A stretch of 64,000 bases of DNA from Lunularia cruciata (taxonomy: Eukaryota > Streptophyta > Marchantiopsida > Lunulariales > Lunulariaceae): NCBI GenBank assembly GCA_948567375.1, contig OX419762.1, positions 9,492,001-9,556,000 of the forward strand, written 5' to 3'. Made by a program: the position numbers and the translations under genes. The notes below the pieces were generated by a model. It was given only the letters and a program-made list of their open reading frames with translations, made no database searches and was not told where the DNA came from. Shown one piece after another: positions 1 to 12,607 of this stretch; within the stretch, counting starts at the first letter, position 1, and every line of letters starts with the position of its first letter.

Positions 1-3000
1 ACAGTTTTACGTTCAATCAGGACCATATTGTGATTTACCTACCACCCTCATATGCAATTATAATAGTTGATGAGCAATAAGAATATCTAAAAAAGACAAT
101 ACTCCCTTGATAAGAGGAAAATAAATGGATGGCGGAGTATTAGACAAAGCAAAAGTTACATCTTGGAGAATTTTTTAGATACTTGAACTTAACTTTTTAC
201 CATAATCTCTCAAGCCTAAACATAAACTTACTGACCAAAATATTCAAAAACAATTTCCTTCAACCAATTAATGCCAGGATAATTATAAATAACAACTTGA
301 AGATATAAATTATTAAGTGAGGAGAAACGGCCAATATTACCATAATGAGAACTTAGTCCATAATAAATTAAGCAATAATCATGAGAACATAATCTTCATC
401 AACTTTCTTCTTGATACGAGAGAAAGGCCCCATTACCACAACCCAATTTGAAGTTTGCTTAAAGAGAGGATGCAAACTTGGGAAAGAACCTAGATAACCA
501 TTAGACCACTTTCATGGTGTTGTACCTAAGGTTAATGTGTTCAGGAAGAAGGAAATTGAGGTGTTCCTAGATTAGCTGCCTCATTTTACAAGATGTTATC
601 ACAATATGTATTAGCAACTTATAAGGTGCATAGGGAATATTTTCAAGTAAATATGGTTGTGCAAAAAGCAGCAATAAGAAATTAGAATTGCCAGAAACAA
701 CTCAATAGGGTATTCAAGAACAAGTTAATCAATATACTATAATATCCTATCAGTATCAATATATATTGTCCATTGCAAGAAAACTTGTACTATAGTTCAA
801 AGAAAATATGACTAATTTGAAAGACAAACTTATGGCAAGTGAAAAAATATAATCTCAATCTCTTCTATAAAATAGTAGAGATCAATCAACTCACAATATG
901 GGTTGCTAAAGTTATTAATGAAGCATTATAAATGATGGTGCTAGAATAGAAAATGAATGAGCAATACTCAATCATAGTTGAAGATTATGATAACAAAGAA
1001 GAAGATATAAGCCACCAATGACAAATAAAATGACAAAAATATGATAAGTCATTAGCTCATTGAAAGAGGAGTTTGATGTGGAACCCAAAGTGCCATCCAT
1101 TGAAATTTGTTAAAAAAAGATGTATTAACAAGAAAAAATAAAATAAAGATGAGAAAATAGGATCAGAATAAAGCAAATTGAATATCAATAACCTCAAATT
1201 TTGTGCCATCAAGAACTAAAAACCTTAGAATGATTAATTTAAGTTGGGACTTTGGTTTATGCTTGTGAGTCTTGGTGCCATATGATGGTGGTGTTAGAAT
1301 AGGATTTCAAATCATGTTGGTATAGAACCAAATTTTGAGGCACTCAATTTACTAGATGAAAAATGAGATATTGTGTTAAAATGCTACAAATTGCAAAGAG
1401 CTATTACCAAAAGGTAAAATACATGTAGACCACACTAAATGGAAAAATTATGGCATAACACACAAAATATGAGCAAAATCACATATGTTTGGTAAGCCAA
1501 AATGCATTCTAGCCCATAGTTCAAAATCCTTTTATTATTGAAGAGAATAGCTATTTTTGTGGAAAGCACTCAAATAAAAGGCTTTTAAATAATTCCTAGT
1601 TTGGCCCAAGCACCCTAAATGAGTCCATTTGAATGAATTTTGGTTAGGATTATAATTTTAAAAGGCAAAAGGGTGGTAAAGCCTTGGAATGGCTGGAATT
1701 ACATATGGAGATGAGTGTGTCTAACATGGCTTAGAAGTGGGATCCAATCTTGGTAACTCTTTGTGTTGATCGAAGTGCATGAGGTGGATCCAAGGATCTA
1801 GCCAAGCAATTGGATGAAGTGGAGGAATGATACAAACCCAATGAACATATACCAGAGAGATTCCAATCATTCTTATCTAATTAAAAACCTAAAACAAAGA
1901 AATTGAATATATAATGATTGAATAATTACCATTTCTATTTATTGAGCAACTTAGTAGTAATGATTTGTTAATTTTTTTGCATACATCTATGTAAAGAACC
2001 TTTGAACCCAAGCTCAAGAAGTAGCATAAGAGGAATTCAAGATCAAAATGTATAAAACAAACTTCAATGATAAATGAAATGGAATAACAATAACAAGGAA
2101 TGATACATGAATTATCATCATAGCAAGTCATGTGCTTAATAAACCCATGTCATTGTTGTTTGTACAACTCATGAAGCTTATCATCAATGCAAACCATTGA
2201 GCTTGAAGCAAAAAGGAGTAGCAACAACAAAGGAAAGCATGCATCTTTTGAGAGAATCCATAGATTTGAATAACATGAACTAATTCATTACGGTGAAAGT
2301 TGGCAATTTTATGATTTAGTTAATACTAAATAGATAGAGAATCAAGACTAGAAATTATTACTGATAATCAAGAATTTCAACTAAGGTTTAATCAATGACA
2401 ACAAAATTCATATTAGGCAAGCCTAGCCAATTGAGAAAAATTCCAACTTAAGAGGATGTTTTGGTTTTTAACAAAAAATATCAAAGTACTAAACTTTTGA
2501 TTGAATGTTATGTTGATATCCAAAGCACTAAGGTGCAATACTCAATTGCTTATGGAGAGACTATATATAAGAGATGCTTAGCTTATCCATTATAAGAATA
2601 AAATAAAGTAAAAATTTCCATAAAAAGTAACAAAAATCAAACTATCATAATAAAAATACATCATATACATGCACCAATACACATCAAGCTCCAGATTATA
2701 AGAATCAACTAAGTTAATTGATTATTGATTTGTGAGATAAAGAATTGATTCACCACTTCAAAATGGTAATTCAATTTATCAATGTAGATTTTTAAGCACT
2801 TCACCGGTAACAATGGATAATAAACTAGCTCAACCAATTTCAATGGAATAACCATCAATCAACAAACATGCACTTTAGATTTCAACTTTTGAGTGTGTAT
2901 AGATCATTGGATGATCTGTCCTAACTAGAAAAGTTACTAGGACTGAAAATCTAAGAAAATAGGTCCTATTGATACAAATGAGTGCTATCTTAGATAATCA

Positions 3001-3655
3001 GTTTGAACTGAAATTGGTTCCAAAATTAGAAGATTATAAGGCTATAATTGCTAGGAAATATGCAAATATGAAAATATTTCAATCCTTGAAGTATACAAAT
3101 ATCAAACTAGATTGACCAAGGAGTCCTACTTGAAAAAATAGAGATATAAATTAAATCTACATTTGACTTTTTAATCTAAGGTAGAACTCAAAATAAAACT
3201 CTCACATGTTTGATTTATTGATTTAATAGAAATTCCCCTATGTAATCACCAATCATTATTAAATTAAAACGAGTGAGTAAATTACAAATACATATTGCTT
3301 CTTGGATTAGAAACTTGATATAGTCACCAATCAAGATGCTTTATCCTTGCACTCAACTAATATAATGTTAAATGTAAAGGTAAGATATAAAAAAATTCAT
3401 GGATAAAATTTTGGGATATAGTTAGATTCTTATTGGGAAGACATAGAGAGGTGGATTCAAGAAAGAGGTTAGATCCTTATTTAGAAGTTATTTTTATTTA
3501 GGTAAGAAAGCATGCAACCGTGTGGGAAAATTGAAGGATGAGAAGACCCCATCAAGCCATACAAGGAATATAAGATGTTGTTTAGATGAGATGTTGATTT
3601 CAAATAATAAATTATTGTGTTGAGTTATTCTATGGTATTATATAAAGTAATGTAT
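1..3655. other. AT-rich gene-poor DNA, no gene recognised
   Basis: All frames are dense with stops and I see no exon with family similarity. Short stretches around 1.0-1.9 kb look like very old coding DNA, but no motif survives. Probably degraded transposon sequence. Confidence 0.5.
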
Positions 3656-3659
3656 TATG

Positions 3660-4020
3660 GGCTTTTCTTCCATGTGCACACTAAAACATTTGGTAATGGA
3701 TAACCATACTTGATTGCCTACCTTAAAACTCTACATCATGTCAATGAGCATTGGCATATTTCTTTTTATTGATTTTGTGCAATAGCAAACTTCTTATTGT
3801 TGTTGAACGTCTTGATGAATCCAAGACATTAACTCCTCAACTATGATAACTTTGGGTGGTAGTCTATAGTACTTTCTTTTTTGTGATAAAGAAAATAGTG
3901 CAGTGGAAATGATGGTCACAATAAAGTAAAAGAATGTGACCTTTCTTGATGCATCTTTAGAGTTACTATATGAATTTTTGACAAGATGAAGCAAGGTATA
4001 CTCTGACTCTTATTACTCCA
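3660..4020 (-). pseudogene. Ty3/gypsy integrase C-terminal remnant
   Basis: Read on the minus strand, one frame from about 3994 resembles the end of a gypsy integrase: an NSYSNSKDAS stretch (compare the usual AYNNS..AS), then IHQDVQQQ. After an in-frame stop the same frame gives SFKVGNQVWLSITK, which matches the conserved EFKVGDxVWLS motif just after the integrase core. A shifted frame between them recovers a tyrosine-alanine-rich linker like that of the 16.7-17.3 kb element. The copy has several stops and at least one shift, and no LTR was found beside it. It is a dead fragment. Confidence 0.5.
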
Positions 4021-7000
4021 AGAATTAATTACTTGGAATACATCTCTATGATTATAGAGGCTTTCTTTATTGCACAACACTTCAAGAATGATAAGTAGTG
4101 GACATGACTAACTATATTTTGAAAATCCCAACCAAAATTTTCCAGAACATATTTGTGAGTTCATATGTATGATAAATACTCTAGAAAAAAATATTATGAG
4201 AAGATATATACATAAATACATAGAGAGAAGAAAACTCAAGATAGTAATATTTTTATTTGTAGGACTGACTTAAGTCATATTAGTCAACTAATCTATAAAG
4301 ACAATGTACTCTTTAATACAATTGACACTTAAGAAACCTAAAAGTAAAGTGCAAGTTATGAACTGTTTTATTTCAATGCATACAATACAAGACGCTCTAG
4401 GCTTGCACAAAATGCTATAGAAATTGATAAGATTTTCATGTCTCATAATTATTGGCCATCAACAAAACTACTGTCAGTTTCTTGTACCTATCGATCAAGT
4501 GCATTGTTTGGATAAACTTAGATTCAAGGTGCTCTATAGTCAAGAACATGTTGTTGCTTTGGTAATTGCATATGGCAACTGCCCTAATGAATTGTCTCTA
4601 TAAAGAAGATAATTGCCTAGTGCTCCAGGTATTATCAACATCTTCAAGTGAGTGTGAATTAATACTTTTGAAAGGTTATTAATTACATACAAAGTTGTCT
4701 ATGTCAATGAATTCTTGGTAATTTTTTCAACAACTAGAATCTTGTGTGGCTACAAACAAGTCCTTGGCAGCACTTGATGAACATCCCTTTTGTGTGCTAG
4801 AAAACTATAGTGGTTTATATTGGCATATGTATGCCTTGGTCAAATAACAACTCTTTTACGCTTAGGAAACTTATTATTTGTGCTTAATCGGTATTAATGA
4901 AGATTATACAAAGATTATCATGAGTTTTTACATATATAAAATCTATTTATGTGAATAAATATTGCAAGCATAGGAAATTTCACTATTGAGTTAAAAAAGT
5001 TTTTTTAACAAACAATGCTACAAATTTATGACATTAGCAAAATTTTTATCATGAACTTGAGATAGCTCAATAGTAACTTAAGATAAAATTTCAAACTTAT
5101 CTACTCTTGCAAGCTTTTGTTACAATAATAAGTTCTAGAATTTGATCTCAATTAACTATAAACAAATCATTTCTAGCATTATTCTCAAGTAACTATAAAA
5201 AATACTCATTTGTAGAGACCATAAAAAATTGTCAATGCTAGCAAGTTTGAAAATGTATAATGGAAGTGGTATTTGGAGTGAATGCAAACCAACACTTATG
5301 GAGGTCAATACATATAAAATTATCTACATCAATAAACTTTACTGACGTTATAATAGTTGGGATCTTATGTTGCTGCAAACCAATTCTGTTGGTGTACTTT
5401 AAGAACATTCCCATGCTATTAAACTTTGCTGATAGTACATTGGCGCAAGTTTGCATTGGTCAAAAAAATAACTTCTTGATGGTAGGAAAACTTGTTAGAA
5501 TAATCCACTTCAATGCTAGTAATTATTTATTTTGCATATAAAATCAATTGGACAACTACAATTGCTTTGAAGTACCTCCAGTGACCAATTTCTCAATTGC
5601 CATATTGGCTTTTTGCTATTTGGTACCCTATATCCTACCCTATCCTTTATCCTATGTTTGACCAAATGCTCTAAAAATTTTTCTCCTTGCTTGTTACACG
5701 AGGCTAAACCAAGTATAAGATAATGGATAAAAACTTGTCATTAAATGGATATTATCATTGACATTTGCACATTGTACACTATTTGTTCATGGACAATATA
5801 TCACTTAAAGATTGAGCATTTTGGTGGAGGTTGTTCCTACTACAAAGGAGTGTGTCGGGATATCTGGACCATAATATCTCTCTTTTTTGTCTCCTTGCTA
5901 CCATTCTCATCAGCTAATTACTTGGTTTAACCATCCATAATTATCAATCTTGTTCTTGTGATAAACATCACTTGCTAGAGTCTTTCAAAAATGTGACTTA
6001 TGTTGCTTATAATATTCTTTGTACAAGTCAAGGCAACAAAATGTACAAACAAGCACCTTAAGTATACCCATACTCTTGCCACTACTAGCGTGCAAGAGTA
6101 TTGATCAACTCTTGCCAGCTAGGAGTTTAGTGTACATGTGTTCCATACAAGGAAAGTCTATCTAGCCAAAATTGAAGTGTTATTTGTTATTGATCTCATA
6201 ATACAACTTAGCGCTATATTTAGTAGACTTTAATTTACAAACATCATTTAAGCCTTGAAAGTTTAAGACTCATCAAGTTTTTGTACTCCTTGTTCCTAAT
6301 GGCAATGTTGTACTTCTAATTGATGATGCACTAAATTCCAAGGAGAGGGAGTGTTCCTTAATTTACATGAATCCCATTACTGATTGTTGGTTATGAACAA
6401 GAAAAAGAATATTAGTAAAAGTTGGAAAGGAGGAGTATAAGATAAGATGTGATGGTAGGCTTGAATTCCAACATTGATTAATCATATCTATTGTCCCAAG
6501 GAACCAAAAGGATTCAAGATCGGTACACTTTATAAGCTCACACTCTATAAGCTTATAAGAAAGCAGAAAATATTTTTAATAATAGTAAAGCATTTTTTTT
6601 CATAGAAACATGTTCCATAAGGTAATTTTATATTATCCTTTCTTATGATTTTTATATCACTTATATTATGAAGCACAAGTTCAGCATTTATACTCATCAG
6701 ATCATGTTAATATAGATGGATTATTATTTTTTATTAATAAATTTAATTTTTTAAATTTGCATCACTTATATTGATATTTTATCTACAAAAGAGGACTTAT
6801 GATGTGTATTAATGTATTAACAATGAGAACTAATGCATTTAAATTTTAAATTATTCTTTTTAAATAATACTTAGTAATATTTTTAGATTTACTGACCATT
6901 AAATTAGAAAATATTATGATGAAATATTGCTTATGGCTTAACAATCATATAGACTAATTTATCTTAAGCGCTCAATAATCAACCTAGACTAATAATGTAT

Positions 7001-7190
7001 AATTAAATAAGTTTCAAACTGGTGAATTAATAACATTACAATATATTTTTTTGATATTGATAAATTTTTGATGCAGATATGAATTATCAAAATTAATTTT
7101 TCCCAAGATATATATATATATGATCAATTCTATGTTTAAAATAAATTAGGAAGATACTAATTATATACTTATCACTAGTATAGTAATATA
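4021..7190. other. AT-rich intergenic DNA
   Basis: No gene recognised. Two open stretches near 5.24-5.54 kb overlap on opposite strands and carry no motif. From about 6.5 kb the sequence becomes strongly AT-rich and grades into the repeat module that follows. Confidence 0.5.
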
Positions 7191-7199
7191 TAGAGATAG

Positions 7200-9320
7200 G
7201 GCTAAATTGGACAACAGAATATGAGACTACATATATTTTATACATTTTAAATTTTTTAATTGTTTGAAATTGATAGAGGGATAGAACTTTTAGACAAATC
7301 TTTAGTTCTCAAGAGTGTATTAAAAGAAAGCATCACAAATAGAAGTTCTCTTTGATTTTGTCAATATTCTATTTTACTGGTAGGATATTAATTATTTTTA
7401 TTTTCCTCTAACAAAATTTTATATATTTTCATATTTTCATATTTATAAGTAATAATTAATAATTAATAATTATTGAGTATAGTATTATAACATAGAGCAC
7501 TTACTAAATTCTGCAAAGCAAATAGATTTCCTATGGATGAATCTTGATGAGGTTTAAAATTTAGAAAAGAGTATTACAAAACAGAACATCTATTTACTTT
7601 TTTAAAGCAAACCTTATTTCGTATGTATGAACTTTTAGTATAATATTGTTTCAATTATGAATAAATAGAGTGATACTATCAAACCAAATAAGTTGAAACT
7701 TTCATATAAAAAAGGCATCTTAAATGAAGGTGATAAAATATTCAATCTAGATCATTGGTATAATTTTCATGTAGAACCATTTTTAATATAAAATTATTAA
7801 GATTACTTTTTATATGAGTTACTTGTACTTGAATAAGAGTGTGCTTTAAAGTGATATACATCATTTTTCTCTTAATTTTTTATATTATATAAATTAATTT
7901 AATCTTTCTTTTACATTACTGTTGTTTATTATGTTTTTACAACTTGAAGAATTCTTGCTAATAAGTCTATAAATTTTGTATAATAGACCGATTGAAAGAA
8001 ACTTAACAATATCAGTAGTGACAAAGGCGTGAATATTGATCTAAAAATGTTATATATTATTTTGAAATGGAGAAAATTTTCTATTTAAAATCAGTATATC
8101 TTAAATATTATATCAATTTATCCTTTTGAGTTTCAATCTGTTATTAATAGACTATAATCATCTATTACAAATATTTGATATCAAATATTGCACTAATGCT
8201 GAATAGTATGATGATTATGTATAGTTTATATATGTAAATTTTGTAATTTATAAAAGGAATAGTAAATTTATTAAATTAAACAATAAGTATTCCAAGTCTT
8301 GTAATAATCTTTATCTAGTATTACGGTTTGGTTTTAAACTAATTTATGCCAGTCGAGCTCTTAGGTAACTTGAATGACTTTTATTTTTCATTATATATTT
8401 AGCATAAATTAAAAGGTACTCCTTTTATTTTCATTGTATTATCATAACTTGACGGATTCAAGGTAACATACATTATATTTTGGCAATAATCTTGCAAGAA
8501 ATCTGAAATATATCAGGGTAGTGAACCAGCCGATACAGGTGGAGAATCCTAAACATGAATTTGAATTACTCTCCTAATTTTATAAAAGGAGATTTTCATC
8601 AAGTATAAATTTTATTGGCAGGTTTTAATATTTAGGTTTTTTTTCAAGTATTATTTTAATTTATAATCTATTCTCCTACTTCTATACAAGGAATTTTCCT
8701 CTAGTATAATATGTAAAATTTTATTGGCAGGTTTTAATCTAAGCTTTTGCTTCAAGTATCTATTTTGAGTACTTTTCAGTGTGAAATAATATAATTATAA
8801 TTAATTTGTTTATAACTGTAGGTTTGGGACTTGCAAAAGGAAGATTTATTTTTATATCTTATATTTATTCTATGTTTTATTTTAATTTTTATAGAAGATT
8901 TCATCTATTTTATATGGGATCATTGTCATTTACCTAATCAATATACATAGAAGTTTCTAAATATTTAAAGTGTGTGGGATATTATGTTCGCATTAAATTA
9001 ACTTAAGGAGGAATGATTTATGGATTTTTATATTTTTCCTACATGTATGAACTTAAGAGGATATAAGGAAAAAAGAATATAGATTATTTTAACTGGAGTT
9101 AAAATTAAAATTTTAATATTTTATCAATATAATTATAGTTAAATAATATATATTTTATAGAATTATATAACTCAAATTTTTTTGAAAATTCATTCATGTG
9201 AAAAAGAATTAAAATTTATATATTTTATGCATAATATTATTCATGGCTTATTAAAAAAAATTATGAATACACTTCACTCTTTTCTATTCATCCACCTCAC
9301 CCTTTGCGATGCTATACCAA
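7200..9320. repeat. Diverged AT-rich module, copy 1
   Basis: This stretch aligns by eye, with many indels, to about 25350-27110, roughly 18.1 kb downstream. Landmarks in the same order are: a tagagggatagaactttt-like start (7273), an 'aacttgacggattcaag' block (8445), a 'gaaatatatca' block (8506), the 'ttgcttcaagtatc' block (8747) and 'aggtttgggacttgcaaa' (8820). Part of it also matches 19600-20050. It looks like an old segmental duplication or an unclassified repeat family. No coding potential was seen. Confidence 0.55.
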
Positions 9321-9698
9321 TACACATACAAATAAACCAATCAAACCACTCTCGCTATGTTATGAACTAGGCTACAATCCTAGAATAAGATGTAGAAATC
9401 AGATGACCATATCACGTGCATGCGGCAACATCAATTTCACACTATTAACCACTCTAACTGGTTGGAAGTGTTAGAATAGTAGGGATGAGGTGGATGTGCA
9501 AAAAAGATGTGGTGGGTTTACCGTTTCACATAATATACATTTGAAATATGAGGTAGGTAAAGGCATTTTAAATTCCATATTGGTATATAACCAGGCCTCT
9601 TTATTTACGGCATGGGCCTCAAAGACCACAAATAAGCTAATTGTAGCACCCAAGGAAAATTAAATGTGGCAATCATAGAAAACAATGTATATATTCAT

Positions 9699-11757
9699 TT
9701 ATTTTCTTAATAAAACTTGATAGCTCAGCTTCTTGAACTGTTTTGAATGAAGAATGCCTTCAAGCAAGAAGTCAATTAAAGAGGCTTGAGCGTCTTTCTC
9801 CCTCTTGACAATCAAGAAATCGCTCTCAACAGTAGATGGGCCAAGAAATGCTGTCGCGAGCCCACCTCAAAACGGACGTAGCTGCAGGAACCGATCTTGG
9901 GCCAGCTTCCAACTGCCTTTGGAAGAGGTTTGATTATCACACTTATCCAAGACAACCTTAAAACTGCTCTCATGGTGGTATGCCACTTGAAGATATTGGA
10001 ACTCTTGCTTGATCTCATCGATGTTTGCTGACAACAAGCTATGCTGCAAGCAACGGATGTGAACCTTCACAATATTGGCAAATTCTTGACCTCCATGTGC
10101 TACCAATTGATGTGGAAGTACAAGAGGCATCTCTTTGGCAGCATCATTTGATGAGCCACTCTCAGCAACAACAGAAATCACGCCAGCAATTGGATTGACT
10201 GTGCAGCCAGCAAGGTCATGTAGAAGTGTCGCCATGTTTTCATTGTTAGTCATTTTTAACTTGTTGATCACAAACCTGCCAAGGTCTTGAGCATTGCCTT
10301 GACATGGGAAAGTAGCAGTGAATACATACCATCATTGGGGACGATGGCAACTTCCAGATCGACCATGTCTGCCTCTGCAACAAATAGTGGCCCTATCACA
10401 TTGAACCAACATACATAAGTACCATGCACATTTCACAATGCTTCACGCTGCTGTGACAGTAAGGTCATTAGCTCTTTGAGGTTGCAAAATGTTGCCGTCG
10501 CCTAAGATGAGATTTTCTCAATGAACATCATCACAATCCACCAAGATGAATTGGGTGCAGTGGCAGGTTTCTTTCCATTCATATATCCCATAACCTCCAT
10601 GCAATACTTCTTGAACCAGGATGCAACCTTGCTCATAGACTCCCAACAAGTTTTAGCAACAGTTGGTGGCTCTGATTGCAACTCCTCGATAAATTTTTTT
10701 TGCTTGTGCAAATACACTATCAACTTCATGAGCTTGCAATAGAACTCCTCTCCCATCAACGATATGAAGAATCACTGAAGCTGAAGGTTGAGCTGGTGCA
10801 AACCACATTAAATATAGTAAAAACCAGATAAAGCAGCCTGCTTGAAGCAAGTCACCACACCTTGGACGCACCCTATCATCTTGTGTTCACCATTATTAGA
10901 AATTGAAACCATCATATTCTTCCAGCCGTGTATTCAAGTTCAGAGCTTTGATAGCATGCAAATATATATCCTCTGATGTGTGTTGAGTGAGCATCAGGAT
11001 CACAAGCAAGAGGCAATAAAAAGATTACCCTTCTAATGCAATCTGATGCAAATATCAATGTATGAGGTAGTCACATGAGTAGACATGTCCATTGCAACAA
11101 AAAAAATGTCTGCACCCATTTGAGCAGATCCTGCATTGATTGAAGGTTTAAGGCACACACATATCTGGCATACGCTGCAACTTTTCCATCAGAGAGAGAG
11201 CCAAGAGACGCTAAGCCAGTTTGCTCTTTTGTCATCCTCAAAATTAGTGCAGCTATCCATGAGGACACTCACACGCTGAGATAATCAGAAATGAGGTAGA
11301 ATTGAGCACGATTCATCAATCTAATCTGGTATCTCAATGTAGCAACATCAGCTCCATTACCATCAATGGCTTCCAATTTGTCTAGGACATCTTCAAAGAT
11401 ACTTAGAGCGTGCTCCTTATTGGTGTCATTACCATCACCTCGCTTGTAAATTTTTTTGCCAATGATAACATTGATAATATACTTGTCCACAAACAAATGA
11501 ACAGGAGCCTATGAACCACCAAAGTGCAATTTGATGGTGTTGTGGAAAACAACAAGATCATTGTCGTCAAATTTTTTTGTCTTCTGGCAATTGTCGTGTG
11601 CCGAATGGTCCTTCCAGTGATGGGGATATTGGATCTCCATGTGTCTACAGTACATGTCCGCACAAAATGGTTTCTTGAAATACATGACATTGGTCATCTG
11701 ACTGCATTTTGCACCAATATTCTCCTCACGGCCGAAGTGAATGCAGAACATGCAAGA
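9699..11757 (-). pseudogene. Decayed hAT-family transposase-like gene, main body
   Basis: Read on the minus strand this is the larger part of a hAT transposase-like gene. In order it shows: a BED-like zinc-finger region with CMFC and a WKDHSAH stretch (11.76-11.6 kb); a segment ending in DMSTHVTTSY (about 11.1 kb); a middle part with a WWIVMMF stretch (10.54 kb); a TLLSQQREA stretch (10.46 kb); a DLAGCTVNPIAG stretch (about 10.2 kb); and a C-terminal STVESDFLIVKREK motif (about 9.8 kb) typical of the hAT dimerisation region, ending in TAA at 9699-9701. In-frame stops lie at about 11509, 11269 and 10502. Frame changes near 11.08, 10.3 and 9.85 kb make it non-functional. The N-terminus continues across the chromovirus at 18366-18485. 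Family assignment rests on recalled signatures. Confidence 0.65.
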
Positions 11758-11762
11758 GATTG
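11758..11762. repeat. Target-site duplication (left), GATTG
   Basis: The five bases before the left LTR are identical to those after the right LTR (18366-18370). This is the duplication expected for Ty3/gypsy integration and defines the element's borders to the base. Confidence 0.9.
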
Positions 11763-12467
11763 TGTAATACCAAGGGTTAGCCATATGATCTAGATGTGAA
11801 ATTTGGTTTGGTAACATCTGGAATGATGTTATACATGATGGTCAAAATATATCAGATAGAAGTATCACCAAAAGAGTACTTCTACAAATAGGGCAGAAAC
11901 CGAAATAGACTTGAGAACCTTAGAACCAATAGCTAGACATATGATTTAAAGGTGAAAATTGGTTTGGTAACATCTGGAAGGATGTTACACATGATGGACT
12001 AAACAGATCAGAAAGAGGTATCACCAAAAGGGGACTTCTACTAATAGAGTAGGAACCGAAATATGCCTGAAATCTTTGAAGGCAATTTCGGAGGCCTAAA
12101 CGGATGAATTAGGCCTCAAAAATGTTCAATCCTCCCTTCTTTTGTCTCATCAAGAGCTTTCCAGCGGTACCTTACTCATGTGATTCTGAGATTCCTACAG
12201 GAAGATTCCATAAAAGATTCCCTCCGGTCAAAGCTTGTTTGACCAACCAGATAGGACCTAGACCAGACAGGTCACCCATCCAAGTAAGTAATCCAAGGGT
12301 GGAGCTTGCTGACATGTCACCTATCTGTGTCTCTAATCCTATGGTGGAGCTTCCTTGGAGGAGATCCTCTTTGTCTATATAATAAAGAGAAGGTGCTCCC
12401 TTGGGGCATCGAATGTTTGAGAGTGCAATCTGTGTTTTCTCTCTTCTCTTGTCATCGGAGTATTACA
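11763..12467 (+). repeat. 5' LTR (705 bp)
   Basis: Begins TGTAATAC and ends GTATTACA, an 8-bp terminal inverted repeat. A segment from about 11800 is repeated at about 11956 (period about 156 bp), sharing the landmark GGTTTGGTAACATCTGGAA. It lacks the block with a pyrimidine-rich tract that the right LTR (about 17970-18045) and the solo LTR (about 45005-45050) carry, which explains most of its shorter length. Confidence 0.9.
12374..12386 (+). promoter_or_regulatory. LTR TATA box
   Basis: TCTATATAATAAA lies about 85 bases before the LTR end. It is conserved in the right LTR (18272 on) and as a variant in the solo LTR (about 45287). The position suits the core promoter of a plant LTR element. 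Confidence 0.5.
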
Positions 12468-12468
12468 A

Positions 12469-12484
12469 TGGTATCAGAGCAAGT
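12469..12484 (+). other. Primer-binding site (initiator tRNA-Met type)
   Basis: TGGTATCAGAGC starts two bases after the 5' LTR. This is the usual complement of the 3' end of plant initiator methionine tRNA, used to prime minus-strand DNA synthesis. Confidence 0.85.
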
Positions 12485-12607
12485 GTTCTAGTCCAAGAGA
12501 GTGGATCACCCCTCTTGGAATAGCACGAACTACTGAAATTGAGTAATGTGAGGTGGAGAACATAGAGTAATCGCTAGACTTAGGAAGGACTTTAGAGAGC
12601 GGATGAG

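Noticed and set aside
5238-5541. Overlapping open frames on both strands near 5.3 kb
   Set aside because: No motif on either strand; AT-rich chance frames.
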